Source: Wallacemonas rigidus (taxonomy: Eukaryota; Euglenozoa; Kinetoplastea; Trypanosomatida; Trypanosomatidae). From it: a DNA stretch of 64,000 nucleotides. This document shows, piece after piece, positions 18,619 to 27,014 of the stretch. The first letter of the stretch is position 1, and every line of letters begins with the position of its first letter. Position numbers and translations under genes: made by a program. A model generated the notes under the pieces. That model saw only the letters and a list, made by a program, of their open reading frames with translations. It was not told where the DNA came from and did no database searches. The stretch lies in assembly GCA_030849045.1 (NCBI GenBank), contig JASAOL010000610.1, positions 62,001-126,000 of the forward strand, given 5' to 3'.

Positions 18619-20334
18619 ATGGGAATGAGGCGTCTCTTGGTCACACGCCTCGCACCGCGGATAGCAACACCCTCTGCAGCCGTCGCCATCAGTGTGCACC
18701 GATGGGCATCGACCGCGCGAAGTCGACGAGAAACACTTGGTCGTCTCACGTACGATGCGACGAAGGCTGGGCTTCAGGCCGTCGACAAGGCCACCGTGCA
18801 GGCGACCATCGATGAGCTCTCAAAAAACAGTGCGTTTTACCGAAGTGAGCAGAAAAAAGCTGCCGATCGTGATGCACGCATCGCCGCTGTCGTGGCGCGG
18901 GCCGAGGCGTACCGCGCACTGGCTGCAGAGGCCAAGGCGCCGTATCGGAGTAAGGCGGACAAGATGGTGGCGGCGCTAGAGCTGCAGCGGGACTTGTCTC
19001 GTTGCTTCCTGCACGTCGACATGGACATGTTCTACGCCGCCGTCGAGGAGCGTCAAGATCCGACGCTGCGCGGGAGACCGTTCGCGGTGGGCAGCTATGC
19101 GATGCTCACAACCAGCAACTACCTGGCCCGTCAGTACGGTGTCCGCTCCGGCATGCCAGGCTTCATCGCGAAGAAGCTGTGCCCGGACCTGTGGATCGTT
19201 CCGACTAACTTCCCACTGTACGAGCAGGAGGCTGTTATAATTCGCAGCGTCGCCGCCCGATACGATCCGACGTATGTGTCTGTCGGTCTCGATGAGGTCA
19301 CCATGGATATCACGGACTATTTGGCCGATGTCAATTCGAAGCGCAAGCGGCAGAGAAAGGCGCCACTCAGCCCTGTCGATGTCGCCTCCGCTTTTCGCGC
19401 GGAAATTCTCAAAGAGACCGGGCTCACATGCAGTGCTGGCATCAGCTCGACAGCGGCGTTCGCCAAGACGGCAAGCAACGTCAACAAACCGAACGGACAG
19501 CATGCGATGCTCCTCCGCACGCGCGAGGAGGTGCTCTCGGCGATTGAATCCATGCCCATCCGTGCGGTGCCCGGCATCGGGGGCTACACGGAAGCGCTGC
19601 TGCACGCCCTCGGCATTCGCACGTGTGCAGACATGCGTGCTCACCAGGATCTTATCTGTTTTCTCTTTCAAGACAAGACAGCATCCTTTTATTTGTCCGT
19701 GGGGCTTGGCACGGTGCGTACGCACGTGGACCGCACCAAAGCAGAGCGTGCAGCAGCTGCAGACGGCGTCATTGGTCTCCCACACTCATCATCGCGCTCT
19801 GCAGGTGCGAAAGCGAAACAGAAACCAACGAATGCAGCCTCCCCGATGGGCACCTTGTTGGCCGCACCTCTCCCTAAATCAATCAGCAAAAGCCGCACAT
19901 TCGCCCGCGGTTTCAAAACACCCGCGCAGATGGGGCAGGCACTGCAGGCGCTGATGATGCAGGTGCACGACGCCATGTTACAGCACCGAGCGCGGGCATC
20001 ACAGGTCGTTTTCTTTACCACCTCGCACGCTTTCCACAGCGCCAGCTTCAGCAGGACGCTCGACAGGCCTACAAACGACTACGGCGAGATCTCTCGCGAG
20101 GTCAGTCGTCTGGCCTCGTCAACGTTCGGCAAGGTGTCTGAGGTGCGACTCGTGGGTGTGCGCGTGACCAAGCTGGAGCGCGGTGCGCCACCGCGGGCAC
20201 GTCACGTGGTGAAGCACCTCGCTACCGCTGCGAAGAAAGCGCGCGTTGACCCTGTTCCCTCGTCTGCTCCGCGATCCAAGTCAACAGTCAGTGTGAAGCG
20301 AAAAGCGCAAGCCAGAAAGCGGATGGTTGTCTGA
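18619..20334 (+). CDS. POLK: DNA polymerase kappa, copy 3, probably mitochondrial
   Basis: 571 aa. The N-terminus MGMRRLLVTRLAPRIATPSA continues without acidic residues through about 35 residues, with several Arg, a typical mitochondrial presequence. Catalytic residues are intact: D134/D136 and Y139 (HVDMDMFYAAVE), D225-E226 (VGLDEVTMDI), CSAGISS, FAKTAS, NKPNGQ, hairpin VPGIGG, and little-finger anchor RPTNDYGEI. It differs from copies 1 and 2 in having Ala for Val/Gly before VGSYAML, an insert after the palm (SKRKRQRKAPLSP), and a ~50-residue Ser/Ala/Lys-rich insert between thumb and little finger. It lacks the long acidic tail of copy 2, ending in a basic tail (KRKAQARKRMVV). It may act in kinetoplast DNA maintenance, by analogy with copy 2. 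Confidence 0.92.
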   Translation: MGMRRLLVTRLAPRIATPSAAVAISVHRWASTARSRRETLGRLTYDATKAGLQAVDKATVQATIDELSKNSAFYRSEQKKAADRDARIAAVVARAEAYRALAAEAKAPYRSKADKMVAALELQRDLSRCFLHVDMDMFYAAVEERQDPTLRGRPFAVGSYAMLTTSNYLARQYGVRSGMPGFIAKKLCPDLWIVPTNFPLYEQEAVIIRSVAARYDPTYVSVGLDEVTMDITDYLADVNSKRKRQRKAPLSPVDVASAFRAEILKETGLTCSAGISSTAAFAKTASNVNKPNGQHAMLLRTREEVLSAIESMPIRAVPGIGGYTEALLHALGIRTCADMRAHQDLICFLFQDKTASFYLSVGLGTVRTHVDRTKAERAAAADGVIGLPHSSSRSAGAKAKQKPTNAASPMGTLLAAPLPKSISKSRTFARGFKTPAQMGQALQALMMQVHDAMLQHRARASQVVFFTTSHAFHSASFSRTLDRPTNDYGEISREVSRLASSTFGKVSEVRLVGVRVTKLERGAPPRARHVVKHLATAAKKARVDPVPSSAPRSKSTVSVKRKAQARKRMVV

Positions 20335-20868
20335 TCACTGCGTGTTTTGATCTCAATTGCTTCGCTCTCGTACCGCTCTCCTTCCTTTTTCACTATCTTT
20401 TATTCGATGCTGTATGATCTCATTTACGTTTTCTTTTTCTTTTTTCTTTTTTCGTTTCCATGCCCTGAGCAGCTCATGAATGTGCGCTGCAGACTCTCAG
20501 GGCTACCTTGTATCCTCTACCATGACCGTTCTTCACGAACACACCCGCCAGTAAGCTGTTGTTCCTCTGTTCCTCTCTCGCAACTCCTACACGCTTCTGC
20601 TGTTCTCGCTGAGTGACACTTCTCTTCCGCCCTCATTCTCGCTTCTGCCCTCCCCGACGACGCCATCGCGCTTCCCCTCTCCATTCGTGTGGTACACCGG
20701 TTCGACTCGTTTTCAACGTGTAGTTGGTGTTGTTGCTGTTGTTGTTGTTGTTTCTTTTTTTTTTTTTTTCAAAGTGTCGGTGAGGCTATTGTTGTTATTG
20801 TCCTATATATATATATATTTCGTCTGAGCGTCGGCGCGTCCGTTTCTGTAGCGCGTCCGAAGGGCGGA
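20335..20868. other. Spacer (polymerase copy 3 to copy 4)
   Basis: No gene. It contains a T-rich tract (20428-20456), a CT-rich segment (20620-20682), a GTT repeat (20732-20753), a poly-T (20755-20769) leading to AG 20773-20774, and a TA repeat (20805-20818) in the predicted leader. Confidence 0.7.
20751..20774 (+). promoter_or_regulatory. Predicted spliced-leader acceptor for polymerase-like copy 4
   Basis: A poly-T tract ends at AG 20773-20774. The 94-nt leader to the first ATG (20869) has no other ATG, which supports that start rather than the open frame upstream. Confidence 0.65.
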
Positions 20869-23631
20869 ATGCGTCCTGTTTTAGTGTCGTTCCTTCTCCG
20901 AACCACTGGTCAGGCGCTACCTGTGACACAGACGCGCCTCGGTACCCAGCCGTCCTTTGGCCATGCCTTTTCGTACGCGGCACTACTGACTGATCGACGC
21001 ACCTTCTTCACACCAACACCAGCGCGCGGTCATCGCGGAACGCCGGCATCGACGCGGAGTAGCACCACATCTCTCGCAAAGGGTCCGCGCCGCTCCGCCG
21101 CCACGTCACGCAGCCCTCGCCCAAAGCCGCGCAGTGGCAGGTCGGGAACGTCAGCGGCAGCTGGTCACGCAAGAGCCGCAGCCGGCGATGCCAAGCGGGT
21201 GAAGCGCCAACGCAGTGTGGGTACCGTGAAGCTGCAGCCTTTCATGGCGTCCATGGCCTTGGCGACGGCTCGCGAAACCGGTGAGAGTCGCAAAAGCAGC
21301 AGCACACTTTTAGGAGCACGGGGTGGTCGTACAGACGACCCCACAGCGCAGCTGCTGCACTTCTCACGGGATACCGCCAAGGTGCAGCATACCAGCCGCT
21401 TCACGCTCAAGGGCATCTCGCGCGCCAAGGCCCGCGTGGCCGCTGAAAGTATCGACTACAAACTTCTTGACTACGTGGCGGATCATTTTGTCCAGCGCAA
21501 TGTGCTGGAGGAGCCGTGGCACACGCGGAATAGTATTAGCGATGTCGAGCTGAGCTCACTGCGCGCTCATGATTTGATGTTCATGTATGATTCAGGCTGC
21601 AATGGCCTTGGACGGCTCACGGCCATCACCGACATCGAGTCCGCTCTCCTCGCCGAGCTTCGTGGGAAAGCGCTCTACGTGCGTCTTGTGGACCTCGGCG
21701 ACCCCACTTCAACGGCGGCGGGGACCGACCCCAGCAATTGGGGCGACGGCGACGGCGACGGCCATGGTGCGTCCCAGGTACCGGTGCGCAGCAACGCCGC
21801 GCTCGTACGACGTGTCATGTCCGACCTTGAGAGCATTCTTGGAGACTACGCGACGACCTTCCTCCACCCGTTTCACATGGAGGTGGGCTGCGATGTCAGC
21901 CACTACGCCGATGCGGCGCCGCTCGTTGCCGCTGCTCGGCTCAACGTCGCCCAGTACACGGAAGACGCGCACTGTCTCATGCGTCAGTCCCCCTTCGCGG
22001 CGCAGGGGCGAGCGATCTACCCGACAAGAGCGCAACTGCAGCCGCTGACAGCGGACGCCGTGGCGCTGGAGGTAGCGCATCGCATTCGACGCGAAATCTT
22101 CGGTGTGGAGGATGGCGAAACGGATTCGACATCCAACACGCACCGCGCCACAGGTGTTGACGAGAAGCCGGGTCAGGCACTGGTCTCCAGTCGCCGTCGG
22201 ACGTACTCACCGCTAGCGGAACACGACCTGCGCCGACGGTTCTGCGTGTGTCTGGGCGTCGCAGACCGGCTCGTGCTCGCTAAGATGGCGTGCGATGCCG
22301 AAGTGGTGGCCCTGCGCCTCCAGCAGCGTCGTCAGCATCAGGCGAAAAGCGACGACGCCCACACGGTCAACACCGCGCTAGAGGACGAGGTGGTGCGTGT
22401 GCGCAGCTTCTACGAGGCGATCCGGACGGTAAAGGATGCGAAGGCGTTCGTGACGCCATTCCGGCTGCATCACGTCCCCACCTTCTCACCTGCTGTGGTG
22501 CGCATCCTCCGTGAAGTCTTTCGGATCGAAAAGGTTGGTGACATTTACCCGATGCGCGAGCGCCTTTTCTTCAGCCTGTCGAAGGAGACTTTCCGCCAAG
22601 TGTACGCTGCTGCCTTTGGCTGCATGCGATTCGCGGACGAGAAGAACAAACCGCTGACGTGCCCACCCAATATAGACGTGGTCCGTCACGGGCTACTCCC
22701 CATGGCCACCAACAGTATTTCCCTGCTGACACCAAGTCGCACGGCACTGCGGGCGCACACGGCGACGTCACAAGTCCGTCGCAACACGGCCGGTGCACGT
22801 CTTCTTGGCTCCTCGGACCACACTCTCGCCTATGGCCGGCTTTTCACAGAGGCACAGTTCATTGAGGTGGCGGAGAAGGTCGGTGACACCCTGGCGAGGC
22901 GGATGCAGCGGAAAGGCTACGAGGCCGGAGGCTTTCGCTTCACGCTGCGGCGCGGCCTCGTGGCGACCGCGATTCGCACTGTGCGTTTGCCAGCGCCCAC
23001 GAACGACTCTGAGGTACTGCTCGCCGCTGTCCGGAAAACAGCCAAGGCCATGGCCCGCTTTCGTCAGAAGAAGGGCACCCCCGAAACAAGTGGAGACGCG
23101 TTTCATATCAACATCGGGCTCCTTAAGGTAAGTCTGGCCGAGATGAACCCACCGCGCTTAGCCGAGGAAATTCGTGCGCTGACAGCGCAGTATCACAGTG
23201 TCTACGCCACACTGCGAGCCGACACCGTGTACCGCTCCATCGTGCGCGAGAGCCGCTCCGGACGCTTGAAGGTCGCAACGATGGACGCTGAGCGTGACGC
23301 CACCGCAGCGGCCGCAGAGGACCAAGACGATACCGACGAAGAACAGGAGCCAGAGGAGACGGAAGAGACGGAAGAGACGGAAGAGACGGAAGAGACGGAG
23401 GAAATCGAAGCGCAAGAGGAGCACGAGGAAGTTGAAGAGGAAGAGGTGGCTGCTGATGACAACAAGGGTGAGGCCCCAATCACTGAGGATCAGCTGCAGT
23501 CTTCCGAAGCCTCTGAAGACGACGACGAACAGACTGTAGCGGCACTGCTGCCGCCTGCGCACAGCGTCACGAAGCGGTCGAACGCTGCTTTCCGCAAAGC
23601 GCATGTGCATTCGCAGCGAGTCATGGTGTAG
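20869..23631 (+). CDS. Catalytically degenerate, fingers-less DNA polymerase kappa paralogue
   Basis: 920 aa, uninterrupted, fourth in the polymerase array. It aligns by eye along the family-Y fold. YVRLVDLGD sits where copies 2 and 3 have HVDMDMFYA, so the catalytic Asp becomes L273. HMEVGCDVSHY matches GLDELTMDVTKY, so the D-E pair becomes M337-E338. The fingers (~65 residues with the steric gate) are replaced by a ~30-residue Gly/Asp linker. CLGVADRLVLAKMA matches SAGIAPTTTLAKIA, the thumb aligns through KVGDIYPMRERL, and the little finger keeps the anchor LPAPTNDSEVLLAAV. The N-terminus (MRPVLVSFLLRTTGQ) is presequence-like. An E-E-T repeat lies near 830-846. It probably has no polymerase activity; a structural or DNA-binding role, perhaps mitochondrial, is inferred. 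Confidence 0.8.
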   Translation: MRPVLVSFLLRTTGQALPVTQTRLGTQPSFGHAFSYAALLTDRRTFFTPTPARGHRGTPASTRSSTTSLAKGPRRSAATSRSPRPKPRSGRSGTSAAAGHARAAAGDAKRVKRQRSVGTVKLQPFMASMALATARETGESRKSSSTLLGARGGRTDDPTAQLLHFSRDTAKVQHTSRFTLKGISRAKARVAAESIDYKLLDYVADHFVQRNVLEEPWHTRNSISDVELSSLRAHDLMFMYDSGCNGLGRLTAITDIESALLAELRGKALYVRLVDLGDPTSTAAGTDPSNWGDGDGDGHGASQVPVRSNAALVRRVMSDLESILGDYATTFLHPFHMEVGCDVSHYADAAPLVAAARLNVAQYTEDAHCLMRQSPFAAQGRAIYPTRAQLQPLTADAVALEVAHRIRREIFGVEDGETDSTSNTHRATGVDEKPGQALVSSRRRTYSPLAEHDLRRRFCVCLGVADRLVLAKMACDAEVVALRLQQRRQHQAKSDDAHTVNTALEDEVVRVRSFYEAIRTVKDAKAFVTPFRLHHVPTFSPAVVRILREVFRIEKVGDIYPMRERLFFSLSKETFRQVYAAAFGCMRFADEKNKPLTCPPNIDVVRHGLLPMATNSISLLTPSRTALRAHTATSQVRRNTAGARLLGSSDHTLAYGRLFTEAQFIEVAEKVGDTLARRMQRKGYEAGGFRFTLRRGLVATAIRTVRLPAPTNDSEVLLAAVRKTAKAMARFRQKKGTPETSGDAFHINIGLLKVSLAEMNPPRLAEEIRALTAQYHSVYATLRADTVYRSIVRESRSGRLKVATMDAERDATAAAAEDQDDTDEEQEPEETEETEETEETEETEEIEAQEEHEEVEEEEVAADDNKGEAPITEDQLQSSEASEDDDEQTVAALLPPAHSVTKRSNAAFRKAHVHSQRVMV
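23353..23400 (+). repeat. In-frame 9-bp coding minisatellite (Glu-Glu-Thr)n
   Basis: About five tandem copies of a GAAGAGACG-type unit inside the degenerate polymerase gene encode repeated E-E-T. The unit length keeps the frame, so copy number can vary without breaking the gene. Confidence 0.9.
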
Positions 23632-24273
23632 AGTCGTCGGAGACGTCTACCGTCGGCGAGCCCTTGCTGTTTTCGGCATTGGTGTTGTGCTCCTAGAGTC
23701 TCTTTCTTGGGTTTTGACCCGTCCACACACACACACACATAGTTTTGTTACTTATAAAATGTGCCAGTGGCTACAGCACCTCCTTTTCACATACCCATCA
23801 GATTCCAGACCCTAGTTTTCCGCCAACTCCCTGAGTGGGGTTCATGCATCAGCAACAATCAAGACAAACACACAGAAACAACTCGCAGGTGTCGAGCGCG
23901 GGCGTCGCGTGACGTACCACTGCACGTGCGCAATTTTCTTTACGACGCCGGGAGCACTGTACCAATGAGGGCGGCTGTGACTGTCGCGCCTGACGCGTGC
24001 CTTCGTACATTGGTCGTGTGATGTCAGGACCCATCTCTCCCCCTCCCCTCCCCCCCCCCCCACACACACCACCAACCACCACCTTCTCATTTGACCTGCT
24101 TCTCGTCAAAAGAAAAAGGAACACGCCGCACAAGAAAAAAAAACGAGTAGAGAAATAGGGGCCGTGCCTCAGTCCGTCGGCACGTTTTCTTCTGCCCCGT
24201 TCCGAACGACCACTGTCATTCCATCTTTTCGCCGTTCACCGGTGGTTTCCCGTGCCCTGTACGGGCTTCTTTG
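23632..24273. other. Spacer (polymerase-like gene to WD-like gene)
   Basis: No gene. It has a CA repeat (23725-23740) and a long CT/C-rich tract (24030-24104, including a poly-C) leading to AG 24111-24112. Confidence 0.7.
24030..24112 (+). promoter_or_regulatory. Predicted spliced-leader acceptor for WD-like gene
   Basis: A long pyrimidine tract is followed by AG 24111-24112, with a leader of about 160 nt containing no ATG before 24274. Confidence 0.5.
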
Positions 24274-26610
24274 ATGTGGAGCTCTGCTCGTCCGAATGCC
24301 CCCACTCCCGTCCATTCGCCCAGCGGCTACACGCTGCGATGTGATTTTCCTTTGGAGGGCTACCCTCGCCTCTTGAGTTTGGCTTCTCGCTCAGCCTCGC
24401 ACCAGCTCTCATTGTTTCCCACACGTCTGCGCGTGGCGCATGCGTCGCACCAGCTGTCTGCCGCCGAGGTGCCTCTCCGAGGGGAGGACGCGGAGGCTCT
24501 TGCTGCCACCGCGCAGGCCGTGGCGACACCGTCCACCGAGGTCCGTCACCGCAGCCGCGATGTGGCCTTGCTCGACTACCGCCCCTCCTGCGCAGGCCGC
24601 GCGTCCTGCACGGCCTTCAGCATTGATCGCCACTGGCTGACTCTGCGGCAGGCGACGCTCACGGCCGTGCCATCCGACCGCGACGCGGACATGATGGAGT
24701 CGCTATCGGTCTGCTTTTATGCGACCACCCGCGGAAGCCGGAGCCGGACTAGGGAGCGAGCGCGCGCATCGCCGCCCCTGACACCACTCGAGTTAGAGGC
24801 ACGGCAATGGTCCCGGCACAAGCGCGTGCGGTCGGCAGCCTATCCCGGGGTGACAACGGATAGCGAGCCCCTGGATGGCGATGGCAGGACACCCAAGCAC
24901 GACGGTGACCACGAGGAAAGCGTCGACGACTCTCGTCGCGTATTTCCTGTTTATTCGACGCGCTGGCGCCATGAGGACGCACTTCTTCTTACGGACGAAG
25001 AGGATCTTGTCAGGGTGCTGCGCTGCCGAGAAGACAGCCAGCGTGCGTTGGTGCTCTCTCGCAGCCGACTCTTCTCCGTTGCAGTTTCTGACGGTCAGCG
25101 CGATTGTGCTCATCGCAGTGGACCGCTCCGGCTCCTCTCGACGTGTACCTTGACCGATGACATCACGGTGAATGCACTGTGCGCTGCGCACTGGGGACCC
25201 TATGGTACGCTCGTTGGCTGCTCTGACGGGTCGCTGAAGCTCGTCGATTGGCGCGTGCCGCCGTCCTCTGCGATGGTGCTGGACACGACAGTGCCTCAAC
25301 CGACAGTGGGTGGGCGGCGTCCCCTGGCGTGCGTCTTGTCCTGCTGCGCGCTCAGTGAGCACGGCGGATTCCGCGTGGCCTGCGGGCTCGGCGCCGTGAA
25401 CGGTGAAGTGGCGGTGGCGGACTTGCGCCGGGTCGCCTTCTCCGAAGCAACCCTGCGAAGCCGCCGGCGTGTGCAGTCCAGAGCAGTACGCGTACAGCGC
25501 GCGCTCGCGGCGGGCGCGTTGTCGTCACCCACCGGCTCGCCCATCGCGGACATCCAGCTGATCCCCGATCCTGCTGCAACAGCCAGTGGGCCCTCCTTGT
25601 GCCTTGGGATGGTTGACGTCTGCGGAAGCGTGTCCGTGATGTCCGTGGCTGACCTGGAATACCCGAGGGGGGTCTGGAGTGGTCGGCGTAGTCGTGCTGC
25701 ACCGACGCGCAGTCGCGTCATTGAAGCGGACGACGACGGAGACGCGTGGACACACGGTGAGCCGCAGGGAGACGACGAGCTGCGCACACCAGGGGTAAGG
25801 AGGGAAGTCGCGTCTCCTGCTTTGGCGAGCCAACGGGTACTCGCAGCCACTTCTGTGCGTCCTTCGCCTCATGCACGCGTGGACGTTACCGTCATCGACG
25901 AGGAACAAGACGGCGATGACATGGAGGAAGAGGTACAGACGGCCGACGCTCGACGTCGTACCGTGTCCTTTTCCGCTACGTCGGGCCATCGGGCGGTGGG
26001 TGGCCGCCTGCCGTCACCAGAGGCCGTCGCCACCGCGTGGCCCTGGCGTCCACCGCCCCATCTGGTGTCGCGGTCACCGTCCTTTGCCGTTTCGTCACCG
26101 ACGCTCACGGCGTACAACAACAGCAGTAGTGGGGGTGTGCGTCACGTCGACGGACGCGCGCCACCGAACGCTCCGGGACGCGCCGTCTCGAGCGCAGCAC
26201 CGCGAGGGACAACGCGATCGCTCTCAACCGTGCTCACAACACCGTCACGGCCACTGGTAGCTGCAGCCGATGGCGGCAGGATGGCCACGTCACCACCACC
26301 ATCGTTGGGCGGTGTGCTGAGCAGCACGGACCTGCGCTGTGCCGTGGTGTGCGATCCTTCTTGGACGCAGGCGCTGGGCCGCTCGCTGCTGATCAGCACG
26401 CAGCCAGCCAGTGCGACGACGAGCTGGTACGATGTGAGAGCACAAAAGGTTCTTGGTGAACTGGTGCCACTAGTTGGCGGAACAGAGACGCTGATGGCGA
26501 GTGCGCAGCGGCAGGGTCAGTACGTGGTGGGACTCAGTGTGCTCGGGCCTCTCGTTTGCGTCGAGACGGCGGGAGGTGGTACGTACTGTGTACTTCCAGA
26601 GAGCGAGTAA
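24274..26610 (+). CDS. WD40-like beta-propeller protein, function unknown
   Basis: 778 aa. Several segments look like WD40 blades: about 300-328 (LVGCSDGSLKLVDWR), 352-386 (ACGLGAVNGEVAVADLRR), 426-470 (LGMVDVCGSVSVMSVADLE) and 686-745 (LLISTQPASATTSWYDVRAQKVL). These are the hydrophobic-Gly-Asp-Gly-x-[LV]-x-[LV]-x-D-[WL] patterns of blade ends. Between blades lie long low-complexity inserts (about 470-680, Ser/Pro/Arg and acidic). Such propellers are protein-protein scaffolds, so the partner cannot be read from the sequence. The start is the first ATG (24274); the frame opens one codon earlier at a TTG. Fold assignment is moderate; other propeller families are possible. Confidence 0.78.
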   Translation: MWSSARPNAPTPVHSPSGYTLRCDFPLEGYPRLLSLASRSASHQLSLFPTRLRVAHASHQLSAAEVPLRGEDAEALAATAQAVATPSTEVRHRSRDVALLDYRPSCAGRASCTAFSIDRHWLTLRQATLTAVPSDRDADMMESLSVCFYATTRGSRSRTRERARASPPLTPLELEARQWSRHKRVRSAAYPGVTTDSEPLDGDGRTPKHDGDHEESVDDSRRVFPVYSTRWRHEDALLLTDEEDLVRVLRCREDSQRALVLSRSRLFSVAVSDGQRDCAHRSGPLRLLSTCTLTDDITVNALCAAHWGPYGTLVGCSDGSLKLVDWRVPPSSAMVLDTTVPQPTVGGRRPLACVLSCCALSEHGGFRVACGLGAVNGEVAVADLRRVAFSEATLRSRRRVQSRAVRVQRALAAGALSSPTGSPIADIQLIPDPAATASGPSLCLGMVDVCGSVSVMSVADLEYPRGVWSGRRSRAAPTRSRVIEADDDGDAWTHGEPQGDDELRTPGVRREVASPALASQRVLAATSVRPSPHARVDVTVIDEEQDGDDMEEEVQTADARRRTVSFSATSGHRAVGGRLPSPEAVATAWPWRPPPHLVSRSPSFAVSSPTLTAYNNSSSGGVRHVDGRAPPNAPGRAVSSAAPRGTTRSLSTVLTTPSRPLVAAADGGRMATSPPPSLGGVLSSTDLRCAVVCDPSWTQALGRSLLISTQPASATTSWYDVRAQKVLGELVPLVGGTETLMASAQRQGQYVVGLSVLGPLVCVETAGGGTYCVLPESE

Positions 26611-27014
26611 TCGAGTTGTGTTGTCCACAACAGCGGTTTGGATGTTTGTTCCGCCGCTGGATGTTTCCCATTTCTTTTTTTCTTCGACACTTTGCGATCA
26701 GAAGTTTGAGTCCGTCAATGAACTGCGCCACTGGCAATAAAGCGGAGGGAACGCCCAGAGTTGTCACTTCTCTTGCACGAGCACAAGACTCGCGAGCACG
26801 AAAAGACAACTGTCATTACTCGGTTGGTGGCGCTTCCATTTCCCGCGTCACACACACACACACACACACACATCTTCTTCTTCACCATTACCCAACCGCT
26901 CTACCTCCAAGGCACCTGTGTGGCAGTGACAACGAGGGTGTTGTGGTTGCCGTTCCGCATTTCAGTGTTCATTTATTTTATTTTTTTTTCCTCGCTTCGA
27001 CATTGGCCAGGGGC
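26611..27014. other. Spacer (WD-like gene to AAA+ gene)
   Basis: No gene, although the AAA+ frame is open back to 26556 without a convincing start. It has a CA repeat (26851-26871), a CT/T-rich stretch, and a poly-T leading to AG 27009-27010. Confidence 0.75.
26968..27010 (+). promoter_or_regulatory. Predicted spliced-leader acceptor for AAA+ gene
   Basis: A T-rich tract ends at AG 27009-27010, only 4 nt before the ATG at 27015. This argues against initiation at the two in-frame ATGs upstream of it; the next upstream usable acceptor is unclear. Confidence 0.6.

Noticed and set aside
20869-23631. Treating polymerase copy 4 as a pseudogene
   Set aside because: The 920-codon frame has no stop or frame break and keeps ordered thumb and little-finger segments, which fits selection on a changed protein rather than decay.
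26556-27014. N-terminal extension of the AAA+ protein by 153 codons
   Set aside because: It overlaps the end of the previous gene, encodes His-Thr from a CA repeat and Phe runs from the poly-T, and lies upstream of the predicted splice acceptor.
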